Assembly (NCBI GenBank): GCA_040222455.1
Contig: JAVKDD010000011.1
Span: 124,001-188,000 of the forward strand
Direction: 5' to 3'
Length of the DNA stretch: 64,000 nucleotides
DNA from: RHLJ01 sp040222455
Lineage (GTDB): Bacteria > Bacteroidota > Rhodothermia > Balneolales > Balneolaceae
Below, piece by piece: positions 17,304-25,854 of the stretch. The translations under genes and the position numbers were made by a program. Each line of letters begins with the position of its first letter. Position 1 is the stretch's first letter. The notes beneath the pieces were generated by a model. It was not told the origin of the DNA. It made no database searches and saw only the letters and a program-made list of their open reading frames with translations.

Positions 17304-17840
17304 TTACCTCTCTAACATTTCAAAACATTCGTCTAAGGAATAGGCTATTTTGTATAAATCTAAACTTTTTTCTCTTACAAAATTCTCTGAAAGTGCTTTT
17401 TCTGTAAATGACTCAAGAGCGTCGAAATAACCATTTATATTTACAATAATTATAGGTTTGTTGTGAATACCTAACTGTCGCCAAGTAAGGATTTCAAAGA
17501 ACTCATCCAATGTACCAAAGCCACCAGGAAATACCACAAAGATATCAGATAGACTTTCCATCAGCGCTTTTCTGGTGTGCATATCTTGTGTTTCGTGAAG
17601 TTTGGTTATTCCAGTATGCTCGACTTCCAATTTTTTTAGATGAGTAGGTATCACTCCGATAACTTCCCCTTGTTTAGATAGTGCCGCATCTGCAATTAAA
17701 CCCATCATCCCAACCTTACCACCACCATATACAATAGTCCATTTATTCAGTGCAATTCTTTCGCCGAATTGAATTGCAAGATCACTAATTGTTTTATCTA
17801 AAGGTTTTCGGGAACCACAGTATACACACACGTTTTTCAT
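17304..17840 (-). CDS. LOG family (TIGR00730) nucleotide phosphoribohydrolase-like protein
   Basis: This 178-residue Rossmann-fold protein starts with VCVYCGSR and carries the signature PGGFGTLDEFFE at about residues 105-116. These motifs define the LOG / lysine-decarboxylase-like family, whose studied members hydrolyse nucleoside 5'-monophosphates such as cytokinin ribotides. In bacteria lacking cytokinins the usual role is probably nucleotide salvage or clean-up. Its start overlaps the cysteine desulfurase stop by four bases, indicating translational coupling. Confidence 0.92.
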   Translation of the reverse strand: MKNVCVYCGSRKPLDKTISDLAIQFGERIALNKWTIVYGGGKVGMMGLIADAALSKQGEVIGVIPTHLKKLEVEHTGITKLHETQDMHTRKALMESLSDIFVVFPGGFGTLDEFFEILTWRQLGIHNKPIIIVNINGYFDALESFTEKALSENFVREKSLDLYKIAYSLDECFEMLER

Positions 17841-19006
17841 TGAACGAGATCAAACATTCGGGTAAGCACTGCATTCAGTTTTTCAACAAAAAAATGAATG
17901 TCTTCCTCTGTATTTTTTTTCCCAAAACTAACTCTAATACTTGATTTGGCTTCTTTCTCTTCAACTCCAAGCCCAGTAAGAACATGGGATGGTTCAACAG
18001 CGCCTGAAGTGCAAGCAGAACCATTTGAAACACAGATTCCTTCAATGTCTAGATTTAGGAGTAGCATTTCGCCATCTATTCCATGTCCACCTTCATCAGT
18101 AAATGAAAGATTTAAGATATGTGGGACTTTGTTTTGGTTCGTACCGTTAACTGTGTAGCTGCAAATAGTCAATTTCTCGTCCATAAGGGAGAGTAATAGC
18201 TTTCTTAGCTTTTTAAAATGGAGGGTATTCTCATCCATTTCGGTGATAGCCAGTTCAAGTGCTTTTGCAAAACCAATTACGCCCGGTACATTAATAGTTC
18301 CACCGCGACGTCTTCTTTCTTGTGAACCTCCAGTCATCCATGGAATCCAGCGAGAACCATTTCGAACATACATAATTCCGATTCCTTTTGGTCCATATAT
18401 TTTATGGGCGCTACCACTTAAGAAATCCAAACCGAGGTCTTGAACATCAATAGGTATTTTTCCTAAACTCTGAACGGTATCTGAATGAATTGGAATTTTG
18501 TTTGCTTTGCAGAGTGCGGCAATCTCTTTTATTTCGTTAATAGATCCCAGCTCATTGTTTACATGCATTAAGCTTACTAGAGCCGTATTTTCAGTAATAA
18601 CTTTCTCAACATTTGAGGCAGTGATTCGCCCACATTTCTCCGATTCTACAAATACTGGAGTAAAGCCGTTCAACTTCGACATTTCTACAGGATGTAACAC
18701 TGCATGATGCTCTAGGTGAGAAGTGACAACCTCTTTCTTATTTCCTGAAACTGCCAATACTCCTTTAATAACAGCATTATCACTTTCAGTTCCGCCGCTT
18801 GTGAAAATTATTTCAGAAGGCTCTGCATTTATTAATCGCGCAACTTTTTCTCGAGCATCTTCAACCATAACTTTTGCTTTTTGGCCAAGATGATGAGCTG
18901 AGTTTGCATTTCCGAAATTCTCGGTCATAAATGGAAGCATAGCCTCTAATACCCGTTCGTCGAGGGGAGTAGTAGCGGCGTGATCTAGGTAAAGGGTTTT
19001 CATCAC
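17837..19006 (-). CDS. Cysteine desulfurase (NifS/IscS type)
   Basis: A 389-residue PLP enzyme that takes sulfur from cysteine for iron-sulfur clusters and thiolation. It starts LYLDHAATTPLDERV. The PLP lysine is in SGSAHKIYGPKG at about residue 203, and the catalytic cysteine loop is SNGSACTSGAVEPSHVL near 325. This arrangement fits class I NifS/IscS. No iscU, sufB or iscR gene is adjacent, so its dedicated partner is not evident; MnmA-linked tRNA thiolation is possible. First gene of a four-gene minus-strand unit ending at 16489. Confidence 0.93.
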   Translation of the reverse strand: MMKTLYLDHAATTPLDERVLEAMLPFMTENFGNANSAHHLGQKAKVMVEDAREKVARLINAEPSEIIFTSGGTESDNAVIKGVLAVSGNKKEVVTSHLEHHAVLHPVEMSKLNGFTPVFVESEKCGRITASNVEKVITENTALVSLMHVNNELGSINEIKEIAALCKANKIPIHSDTVQSLGKIPIDVQDLGLDFLSGSAHKIYGPKGIGIMYVRNGSRWIPWMTGGSQERRRRGGTINVPGVIGFAKALELAITEMDENTLHFKKLRKLLLSLMDEKLTICSYTVNGTNQNKVPHILNLSFTDEGGHGIDGEMLLLNLDIEGICVSNGSACTSGAVEPSHVLTGLGVEEKEAKSSIRVSFGKKNTEEDIHFFVEKLNAVLTRMFDLVQ

Positions 19007-19061
19007 TTTCTTAATTTATTTAGGGAGCAAAAATACAGAAAATGAGCTGTAAAAACAGGTA

Positions 19062-19096
19062 TAAAAAAATCCCACTCTCATACAATGAGTGGGATT
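19062..19096 (-). terminator. Rho-independent terminator of the large T9SS cargo gene
   Basis: AATCCCACTC pairs with GAGTGGGATT over ten bases. Read on the minus strand the hairpin is followed by a run of seven T, just downstream of the stop at 19119. Confidence 0.85.
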
Positions 19097-19118
19097 ATAA
19101 TATTACTGAACTTTGATT

Positions 19119-21572
19119 TTATTTAAGCAGGATCATTTTTTTAGTTTGAGTAAAACCACCTGCCTGCATTCTATAGATATATACACCACTTGCAAGATTT
19201 CGTGCATCCCATTGAATATTGTGAGATCCAACAGGGTACAATCCATTTACAATGGTAGCTACTTTCTGTCCTAGAATAGAATACACACTTATTTCAACTC
19301 TTGAAGCTTCGCTAAGTGTGAAGGGTATGTTTGTAGTTGGGTTAAATGGGTTCGGATAATTTTGTGAGAGACTAAACTCCTCAGGAGTTTCAGGTTCATC
19401 CTCGTTAGATACAGGTATGGAAGAATATAAAACCGCTCCTGTTTCTGCATCTAAATATATGATTAATGAATCCATGAGGAAACTTTCTGAGCCCTCATCA
19501 TATGCCCAAGCGTAGTAATCACCTCTCCAGGTAACCGGCGCATTTGGAGTGTTATCTAGTGGGTAATCAAAAAAGTTGTGTAGAATTTCCAATTCCATTT
19601 CCCAATACCACTCTGAATCTAATTCGCTGAGTTTAGACCGAAATTCTAATCCACCTTCAGCATCAATTAGGAAAGCCGCAGAATCACTGTCAATATGATT
19701 TACAGTTATCGGCTTTAAGTCGCTAAAGGAAAAATCTTCTTCGAGATCATTATCTGAAAAATATCCATCTAAATAGGCTTCAAATTCAGTAACTATGAAT
19801 GACAAAGCTGAATCCTTAACTGCATCGTAAGCATACATTTCCCAGCTGAATGCGTTTCCATCTGGATCTACTATAAACTCATTATCAATTATCGATTTAC
19901 CTTTTTTTGAATAAACTCGATCAGATCCCATTTTTCCAGTTCTGTTAAATGCGATATCAAAACTGGAATATCTAGTAGCACCACCAATTATAACCGGATC
20001 GTTTGGTAATTGGTCTAATAAAGTATCTGATATGGCTACAGCTTCATCAAATGTGATATGTGAGGTAGGATTAAAACTACCTCCTTCTGAATCGGTATAT
20101 ATTACTTCACCCGTTTCGATATCGAGAAGTATAAGTAGGTAACCATCAGTATACTCACTTGTTTCTGGATCATAAGAGAATCCACTATATTCAGCTCTCC
20201 ACATCACAGGAGCATTTGGCGTAGGATCTAGTTCATAATCCCAATAACTATGAAGAGCTTCTAGATTCATGTTCCAAAATCCTTCTTCTCCACTAAATTG
20301 AGCTCTGAAAGAAGTCCCACCTGCATTTTCAATAATCGATGCGGCTTCATCACTATTAATATAAACTTCAGGTAAAGGTTTAATACTTGTAAACTCGACA
20401 CCCTCTGGAAGTTCAGCATCTTCGGCACCTATGTATTCGTTAAATAAAGCACCAAAAGGTGAGATTTCAAGTGAAAATACTGAGTCTTTTACAGCGTCGT
20501 AACCATAGATTTGCCATTGAATTTGTAGGCCATTAGGTGTACTTATAAAGTCAATAATTTCACCATCATCATCAATTTCGATATATGATGGTTGTTTTGG
20601 TTTATTATTAAGAAACCTAGTTGGGGTTACATTGTGTGATTTTTGATTTATTTTCAAATTAGACTCGCCATTTTTTTCGTAATACATATCGAAAGCAGCA
20701 TAATAGGTGCCGCCACCAATTATCACAGGATCATTCTCGAGATTATTAATTTCATCTTGAGCAATTTCCACAGCTTCAGAAAAAGTAATCGGGAATAGTT
20801 CCAATTTTCTCAAGTCAATTCCAGAAAGGGTATCATTAGGCGCAATTGTTGAATTAATTTCAAAGCTATTTGGCTCATAATCACTATCTGGATCAAAAAA
20901 ATATAATTCAGGAATTATATCTTCTGAGTTTTCGTCATCAAAAAATAAGCCAATGGCAATTGGAAAATAGGTTCCTTCTCTAACACTTGGAATGGAGTAG
21001 AATCCTGTGGTAGGGTCTGCAAAGCTTGCATACATTGGTTCTGCTTCACCATCACCATCACATTCTTCATCCATACAATCATTGTCATCAAATTCAATAT
21101 TTATACTTTCATCCGATAGGTATACAATTACATTTTCTCCGAATTCAGTTGATAGATCTTCCTTCGTTAAATACCCTTCAACTACAAATTGTCCAGAATT
21201 TGGAAAAGTAGTAAAGTGGAATAAATAGGGAGATTCAAGAATTTCACCATTAATACCTTCTGCATACTCTAACAGCGCAACATAATCGGTATTAGGGGCT
21301 AGGTTTCCATAGAAAATTACGGATAAACTGTCTTCACTTAAACTTGCCCCTAGTTTTTCTACAGAATCTTCTGGACCAATAAAAAAGCTGAAATCAGATT
21401 CTTCTAAAAAAAGAGGGTCAAAGTTTATTTTTTGATTAAAGGTTATTACAATCGAATCAGTATCAACTGCAAAATCACCGTCAGCGGGATAGGTACTGAC
21501 TACATTTAGAATCTGTGCTGAGGCTGCACTTCCAAAAAGGCTCAAAGAGCATAATAGTATCAAAAACTTCAT
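19119..21572 (-). CDS. Secreted T9SS cargo with Ig-like (Big_5) domain and duplicated domain
   Basis: An 817-residue secreted protein. A signal peptide (1-19) is followed by a Big_5/SbsA-type Ig-like domain at about 20-125 (STYPADGDFAVDTDSIVITF). Another beta-rich region comes next, and then two related domains begin at about 260 and 520. Each starts with a helix and the phrase NDPVIIGG(G/A)T, and each has a later LHxxxDYxLDxTPNAPVxWR block. They look like an internal duplication of a PepSY-like unit. The C-terminal 80 residues are a type A sorting domain (QNYPNPFNPTTNIPF, ASGVYIYRMQAGG). It should be exported by T9SS and attached to or released from the cell surface. Function unknown. Confidence 0.85.
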   Translation of the reverse strand: MKFLILLCSLSLFGSAASAQILNVVSTYPADGDFAVDTDSIVITFNQKINFDPLFLEESDFSFFIGPEDSVEKLGASLSEDSLSVIFYGNLAPNTDYVALLEYAEGINGEILESPYLFHFTTFPNSGQFVVEGYLTKEDLSTEFGENVIVYLSDESINIEFDDNDCMDEECDGDGEAEPMYASFADPTTGFYSIPSVREGTYFPIAIGLFFDDENSEDIIPELYFFDPDSDYEPNSFEINSTIAPNDTLSGIDLRKLELFPITFSEAVEIAQDEINNLENDPVIIGGGTYYAAFDMYYEKNGESNLKINQKSHNVTPTRFLNNKPKQPSYIEIDDDGEIIDFISTPNGLQIQWQIYGYDAVKDSVFSLEISPFGALFNEYIGAEDAELPEGVEFTSIKPLPEVYINSDEAASIIENAGGTSFRAQFSGEEGFWNMNLEALHSYWDYELDPTPNAPVMWRAEYSGFSYDPETSEYTDGYLLILLDIETGEVIYTDSEGGSFNPTSHITFDEAVAISDTLLDQLPNDPVIIGGATRYSSFDIAFNRTGKMGSDRVYSKKGKSIIDNEFIVDPDGNAFSWEMYAYDAVKDSALSFIVTEFEAYLDGYFSDNDLEEDFSFSDLKPITVNHIDSDSAAFLIDAEGGLEFRSKLSELDSEWYWEMELEILHNFFDYPLDNTPNAPVTWRGDYYAWAYDEGSESFLMDSLIIYLDAETGAVLYSSIPVSNEDEPETPEEFSLSQNYPNPFNPTTNIPFTLSEASRVEISVYSILGQKVATIVNGLYPVGSHNIQWDARNLASGVYIYRMQAGGFTQTKKMILLK

Positions 21573-21736
21573 AATACTATCCTATAGGTTAGTTAATATT
21601 GTAGGTACTTGTTAAGGTGATGAAATTTTCCTTAAAAAGCATCAAATTCATTTATGTGAAAAGCTAAATATAAATTAATAAACATTGTACCTTTCACTCA
21701 ATAAGACCAACTCAAAACCTATTCCTTACAAAAAAA

Positions 21737-22930
21737 ATGGCAAAACTCACACTCAACGACATCGATGTAAAAGGAAAAAAAGTACTTATGCGCGTAGATT
21801 TTAACGTGCCAATTATCGACGGCAAAATCACAGACGATAATCGTATCGTTCAAGCGCTTCCATCTATTTATCATGTTATTGATGAAGGTGGATTGTTAAT
21901 TCTAACCAGTCACCTTGGTAGACCAAAAGGAGAACCGAATCCAGAGTTCTCACTAAAACCAGTAGCTGAGCACTTAGCGGGATTAGTAGATACGAAAGTT
22001 CATTTCGCAGAAGATTGCGTTGGAGAAAAAGCAAAGTCAGTGATAGATAGCGCTGAATTAGGTGAAATCGTTGTGCTAGAAAATGTTCGATTTCATAAAG
22101 AGGAAACTGAAAACGATGAGATTTTTAGCGGACAGCTGGCAAGTCATGCCGATGTATTTGTAAACGACGCTTTTGGAAGTAGTCATAGGGCACATGCTTC
22201 GGTTGCAGGAGTTACTAAATATCTTCAACCAGCTGCTTCAGGGTTTTTACTAGAGAAAGAAATTAAATATCTGAGCGAAAGTGTGAATGAGCCAAACAGA
22301 CCCTTTGTAGCTATTTTAGGAGGAGCCAAAGTATCCGATAAAATTCCTGTAATTGAAGCACTTTTAAATAAAGTGGACACGATTATAATAGGTGGTGGAA
22401 TGGCGTACACATTTTTAGTTGCAAACGGTAAATCAGTCGGGAAATCATTACTACAAGAAGAGATGATTCCAACGGCCACAAAATTAATGGAATCTGCAAA
22501 AGAGAAAGGAGTGAATCTTATGCTTCCATTCGATTTTGTAATTGCTGATGATTTCAGTGATGATGCAAATCAGGAAGTAGTGGATGAAGATAATATAAAA
22601 GATGGTTGGGAAGCTTTAGATATTGGTCCACAATCCGCTATTTCATTTGGAAATGTAATTAAAGGTGCGAAAACAGTGGTATGGAATGGACCTATGGGAG
22701 TTTTTGAAATGCCTAGCTTTGCAGAAGGAACCAATGCAGTAGCAGAAGCACTTGTTGAAGCAACCAAATTTGGCGCAACTACGATAATTGGTGGCGGTGA
22801 TTCGGCTTCGGCAATAAAACAAGCTGGACTAAGCGATCAGGTTTCTCATGTTTCGACAGGAGGAGGAGCAAGTTTAGAATATCTTGAAGGAAAGGAATTA
22901 CCTGGGGTTACTTCGTTAACTGATAAATAA
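21737..22930 (+). CDS. pgk: Phosphoglycerate kinase
   Basis: A 397-residue glycolytic enzyme that transfers phosphate between 1,3-bisphosphoglycerate and ADP. The N-terminal substrate site is clear (MRVDFNVPI at about 17-25, SHLGRPKG at about 58-65). The nucleotide-binding C-terminal domain ends with the conserved TTIIGGGDSASA and STGGGASLEYLEG. Length is normal and the monomer is complete. It stands alone, with a strong symmetrical terminator downstream shared with the convergent DinB-like gene. Confidence 0.98.
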   Translation: MAKLTLNDIDVKGKKVLMRVDFNVPIIDGKITDDNRIVQALPSIYHVIDEGGLLILTSHLGRPKGEPNPEFSLKPVAEHLAGLVDTKVHFAEDCVGEKAKSVIDSAELGEIVVLENVRFHKEETENDEIFSGQLASHADVFVNDAFGSSHRAHASVAGVTKYLQPAASGFLLEKEIKYLSESVNEPNRPFVAILGGAKVSDKIPVIEALLNKVDTIIIGGGMAYTFLVANGKSVGKSLLQEEMIPTATKLMESAKEKGVNLMLPFDFVIADDFSDDANQEVVDEDNIKDGWEALDIGPQSAISFGNVIKGAKTVVWNGPMGVFEMPSFAEGTNAVAEALVEATKFGATTIIGGGDSASAIKQAGLSDQVSHVSTGGGASLEYLEGKELPGVTSLTDK

Positions 22931-22940
22931 TTGAAGCTTA

Positions 22941-22988
22941 AAATAGAAAATGCTCGTTATTTTAATTAATAGCGAGCATTTTCTATTT
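22941..22988. terminator. Bidirectional terminator between pgk and DinB-like gene
   Basis: A perfect 16-base stem (AAATAGAAAATGCTCG against its complement) with a 16-base loop lies between the two convergent stop codons. Both flanks are A/T-rich, so it can serve both directions. Confidence 0.85.
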
Positions 22989-23003
22989 AAACGAACTTGA
23001 AAA

Positions 23004-23591
23004 CTACATCGCCGCGTATTCACTTAACACTTCCTGCATTTGAAAAGTGTGGCGTTGACTGTGCGCCGAAATCACAAGAAGTAGTTGAACTATATCCACC
23101 TCACCGAATGGTAAAGATGCTTTATAATTCCTAAAATTTGCATCATTAAAACTAATAAATTCAATAAGATTATTTCTTGATTCTTCCAGGGCATCAAGCA
23201 TATCCGCTTTTGAATCCCAACGTCCAGATGGTTCAAACTGAGGCGCTGTTGTAACTTTTGTACCTCGATTTGCAAGGTTTCCAATAAGCATTCCGTCAGA
23301 ACCAGATAAATCTGTATTTGTTACCTCAGCTTGTGCTATGGTACCTTGTGCCATTTCGGTAAAAGCTCCTTCCGTAACAAGAATATGCTCTAAGGCATTA
23401 GCTACTGACCAACCACCAGCTTCGGGTATGTAGTTCCAAGCTTCATCAGAAAGCTCGTTTACTGTATTAACAATATTCTGATGGGTTGCAGTTAAATATT
23501 TAATAACGAATTCTTTGTCAGCTTCTGAAGTTTGCGCAGTTGCAGAAACAATAAAAAGACTTAAAGCGATAAGAGAAGTTATTTTCTTCAT
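23004..23591 (-). CDS. Secreted DinB-like protein
   Basis: A 195-residue protein with a signal peptide (1-20, ending ATAQ) and a DinB/YfiT-like four-helix bundle. The metal-binding histidines expected of the fold are in NALEHILVTEG at about residue 68 and in ISAHSQRHTFQM near the C-terminus (about 175-182). DinB-family proteins include thiol-dependent metalloenzymes, but most secreted members in Bacteroidota are uncharacterised. It stands alone between pgk and the WG-repeat operon. Confidence 0.85.
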   Translation of the reverse strand: MKKITSLIALSLFIVSATAQTSEADKEFVIKYLTATHQNIVNTVNELSDEAWNYIPEAGGWSVANALEHILVTEGAFTEMAQGTIAQAEVTNTDLSGSDGMLIGNLANRGTKVTTAPQFEPSGRWDSKADMLDALEESRNNLIEFISFNDANFRNYKASLPFGEVDIVQLLLVISAHSQRHTFQMQEVLSEYAAM

Positions 23592-23673
23592 GTTAATCCC
23601 GGTTTTTTAACGTTGAGTTTGATATAGTAACACATTAAACATAAAGAAGGGGACAAATTTGTGGAATTAAAAC

Positions 23674-23703
23674 AAAAAGGGGCACTTAAAAAGCACCCCT
23701 TTA
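23674..23703 (-). terminator. Terminator of the DUF1800-DUF1501-WG operon
   Basis: AAAGGGG pairs with CCCCTTT around a 13-base loop. On the minus strand the hairpin is followed by TTTTTGTTTT, and it lies downstream of the last WG-repeat gene. Confidence 0.7.
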
Positions 23704-23746
23704 TCACCTACGTATTTATGGTCAGTCAACCATGTCGAAAATCTAA

Positions 23747-24799
23747 TTAGTTTGTAGGAAACCAGACATAATCACCCGATTTATTGATATATCCATATTG
23801 CTCTACAATTTCTTCGCCTTCGGTTACATAGATAATTACCAAGGCTAAGCCATTATAAAAAGCTTCAACTTCATCAAATTTTGGAGCAGTAATTTGTTTT
23901 CCTGTTTTGTCAATAAAAGTCCATTTGCCATCTATAAGAACAGGGGCTCGTTCCTCATCGAACTTTTTGACTTCTTCAAATTGCTCTGAAATTACAAACA
24001 CACCATTTTTGTCAATAAAACCGAATTGATTACTGTTTTTTCTTGCAGGAGCAAGTCCGTTTCCAAACTTTCCAGCGCTAATAAATTGAGGTGAAATTAC
24101 AACTGCTCCGTTTGCATCAATAAACCCCCAGCGATCGCTAACTCTAACCGCTGCTAATTTATTCGAAAATTGAAGTGCTTCCGAATATTTTAAATCTACG
24201 ATTGTGTTTCCAGATCGGTCTATGTAGCCAAATAAGTCATCATCTCTTACTAAAGCCCGCCCATCTACAAATTCATTTTCATCGATATTATCTAAATCAT
24301 CGGGTAAATTTACCGATTCAATTTCATTTCCATTTTCGTCGATATAAAGATAATTCTGATAATCAATACTTCTTACAAAGGCACGTCCGTCAGAAAATGG
24401 ATTTGATTCTCTGAATCTCGGATTAACAACAAATTTCCCTTTGGTATTGATATAACCCCACCTACCATCAACACGAACAGCTGCTTTCCCTTCTGAAAAT
24501 GATCTTATTTCCTGAAAACTCTCGTCAATTACAAACTCACCATTTTTGTTCATGTATTTCCAACGATATTGATCTCGAACTGCCGCTAAACCATCCGAGA
24601 AAGGTCCTGCACGTTGTAATTCGGGTTCAATTACTAGTGCACCTCGTTCATTGATATACCCATAATCACCATCAACAAGAACAGGATAGAGTTTTACCGT
24701 TTCTTTATCGGTGTCATTTCCAGTTATTTCGTTTACAACATCACAAGAAGTAATTGTGATACAAATAATCATTATAATAAAGAAAGTGATGCGTTTCAT
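23747..24799 (-). CDS. WG-repeat lipoprotein (downstream copy)
   Basis: From the chosen start the product has 350 residues. The signal sequence ends in an ITSC lipobox at about residue 19, so a lipoprotein is predicted. The rest is a tandem array of roughly 40-residue WG repeats with the pattern WGYI(N/D)xxG, then F and GLA or GRA, for example RWGYINTKGKFVV and RWGFIDANGAVVI. Some units are degenerate. WG-repeat proteins are thought to be beta-rich binding modules; no biochemical role is established. An ATG 33 bases upstream overlaps the previous gene and would precede the signal peptide, so it is rejected. It is a clear paralogue of the gene directly upstream. Confidence 0.87.
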   Translation of the reverse strand: MKRITFFIIMIICITITSCDVVNEITGNDTDKETVKLYPVLVDGDYGYINERGALVIEPELQRAGPFSDGLAAVRDQYRWKYMNKNGEFVIDESFQEIRSFSEGKAAVRVDGRWGYINTKGKFVVNPRFRESNPFSDGRAFVRSIDYQNYLYIDENGNEIESVNLPDDLDNIDENEFVDGRALVRDDDLFGYIDRSGNTIVDLKYSEALQFSNKLAAVRVSDRWGFIDANGAVVISPQFISAGKFGNGLAPARKNSNQFGFIDKNGVFVISEQFEEVKKFDEERAPVLIDGKWTFIDKTGKQITAPKFDEVEAFYNGLALVIIYVTEGEEIVEQYGYINKSGDYVWFPTN

Positions 24800-24809
24800 A
24801 ATTCTGTAT

Positions 24810-25850
24810 TTATCTTGTTGGGTACCAAACATATTCGCCAGCCTTGTTTATATAGCCAAATCTTGGGTTTTCATCGTTACCAATCTGTACTCGGGCAATA
24901 CCATTATTAAAGCTTTGTGCATTAAAAAAAGGATCATTGATTACAATTTTTCCACTGCTTTTTGAAATAAAAAACCATTGACCACTTAAGCGTACTGCGC
25001 TCATATTTTCAGAGAATGATTTAACTTCTGCAAATTGATAGGGAATTTGAACTTCTCCGTTTTTATCTATAAAACCGATATAATCATCATCCATTACCCA
25101 AGCTAAACCTTGTGAGAAAACACCAGCTTGATCATAGTTAGGCGTTATAGTCGGATTTCCATTTTTGTTGATATATCCCCATCCTTCCGTAGTTTGGATT
25201 GGGGCGAGACCATCAGAAAATTCGCCAGCAGAAGTAATTTGAAAGTCAGGATTGATTTGTTCGTTCCCGGATTTATCAATGTAAACCCATCCTTCAAAGG
25301 TTTCTACAGCGGCAATGTCCTCTGAGAATGGTTGAGCATCACTAAATATAAGTTCGATTGCAGTATTTCCATCAGAAGATACATATCCCCAAAGGCCATC
25401 AGTTCGTACTGCTGCAAGCCCTTCAGAAAAAGCTCCTGCAAAATCAAACTCAGGAGCTATTGCAAAGTCGCCACTTTTATTAATAAAACCATAGTTTTCA
25501 CCTGGACGTTGAGCCGGAGCTAAATCACCTTCAAAATCGCCAGCAATACTAAAAGTAAAAGGGATTACAAGTGATTTACTTTCTTCTGAAACATATCCCC
25601 AATTGGTACCAATACGAACTGCCGCTAATCCGTCAGAAAATTCACGAGCTTCATCATAATTTGGCTCAATTACCATATTTCCAGTTGAATTGATATATCC
25701 CCATTTTCCATTTAAAAGAACAGGATGGAGAGTTTCTAGGGTATTATTATCATTCCCTTTTAATCCATCAACAACTGAGCACCCGGAAAGAGCGAATAAG
25801 CTAATAAGAGAGATGATTAACGCTATAGTTTGTACTTTTTTTCCCATCAT
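24810..25850 (-). CDS. WG-repeat lipoprotein (upstream copy)
   Basis: A 346-residue protein with a lipoprotein signal ending LSGC (Cys at about residue 24), followed by about eight WG repeats of roughly 40 residues (KWGYINSTGNMVI, NWGYVSEESKSLV, GWGYINKNGNPTI). It ends in RFGYINKAGEYVWYPTR, almost the same last repeat as its downstream paralogue (QYGYINKSGDYVWFP), which shows a tandem duplication. It starts four bases after the end of the DUF1501 gene, so the four genes form one operon. The lipoprotein may act as a surface or periplasmic binding partner of the DUF1501/DUF1800 products; that is inference. Confidence 0.87.
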   Translation of the reverse strand: MMGKKVQTIALIISLISLFALSGCSVVDGLKGNDNNTLETLHPVLLNGKWGYINSTGNMVIEPNYDEAREFSDGLAAVRIGTNWGYVSEESKSLVIPFTFSIAGDFEGDLAPAQRPGENYGFINKSGDFAIAPEFDFAGAFSEGLAAVRTDGLWGYVSSDGNTAIELIFSDAQPFSEDIAAVETFEGWVYIDKSGNEQINPDFQITSAGEFSDGLAPIQTTEGWGYINKNGNPTITPNYDQAGVFSQGLAWVMDDDYIGFIDKNGEVQIPYQFAEVKSFSENMSAVRLSGQWFFISKSSGKIVINDPFFNAQSFNNGIARVQIGNDENPRFGYINKAGEYVWYPTR

Positions 25851-25854
25851 ATAG

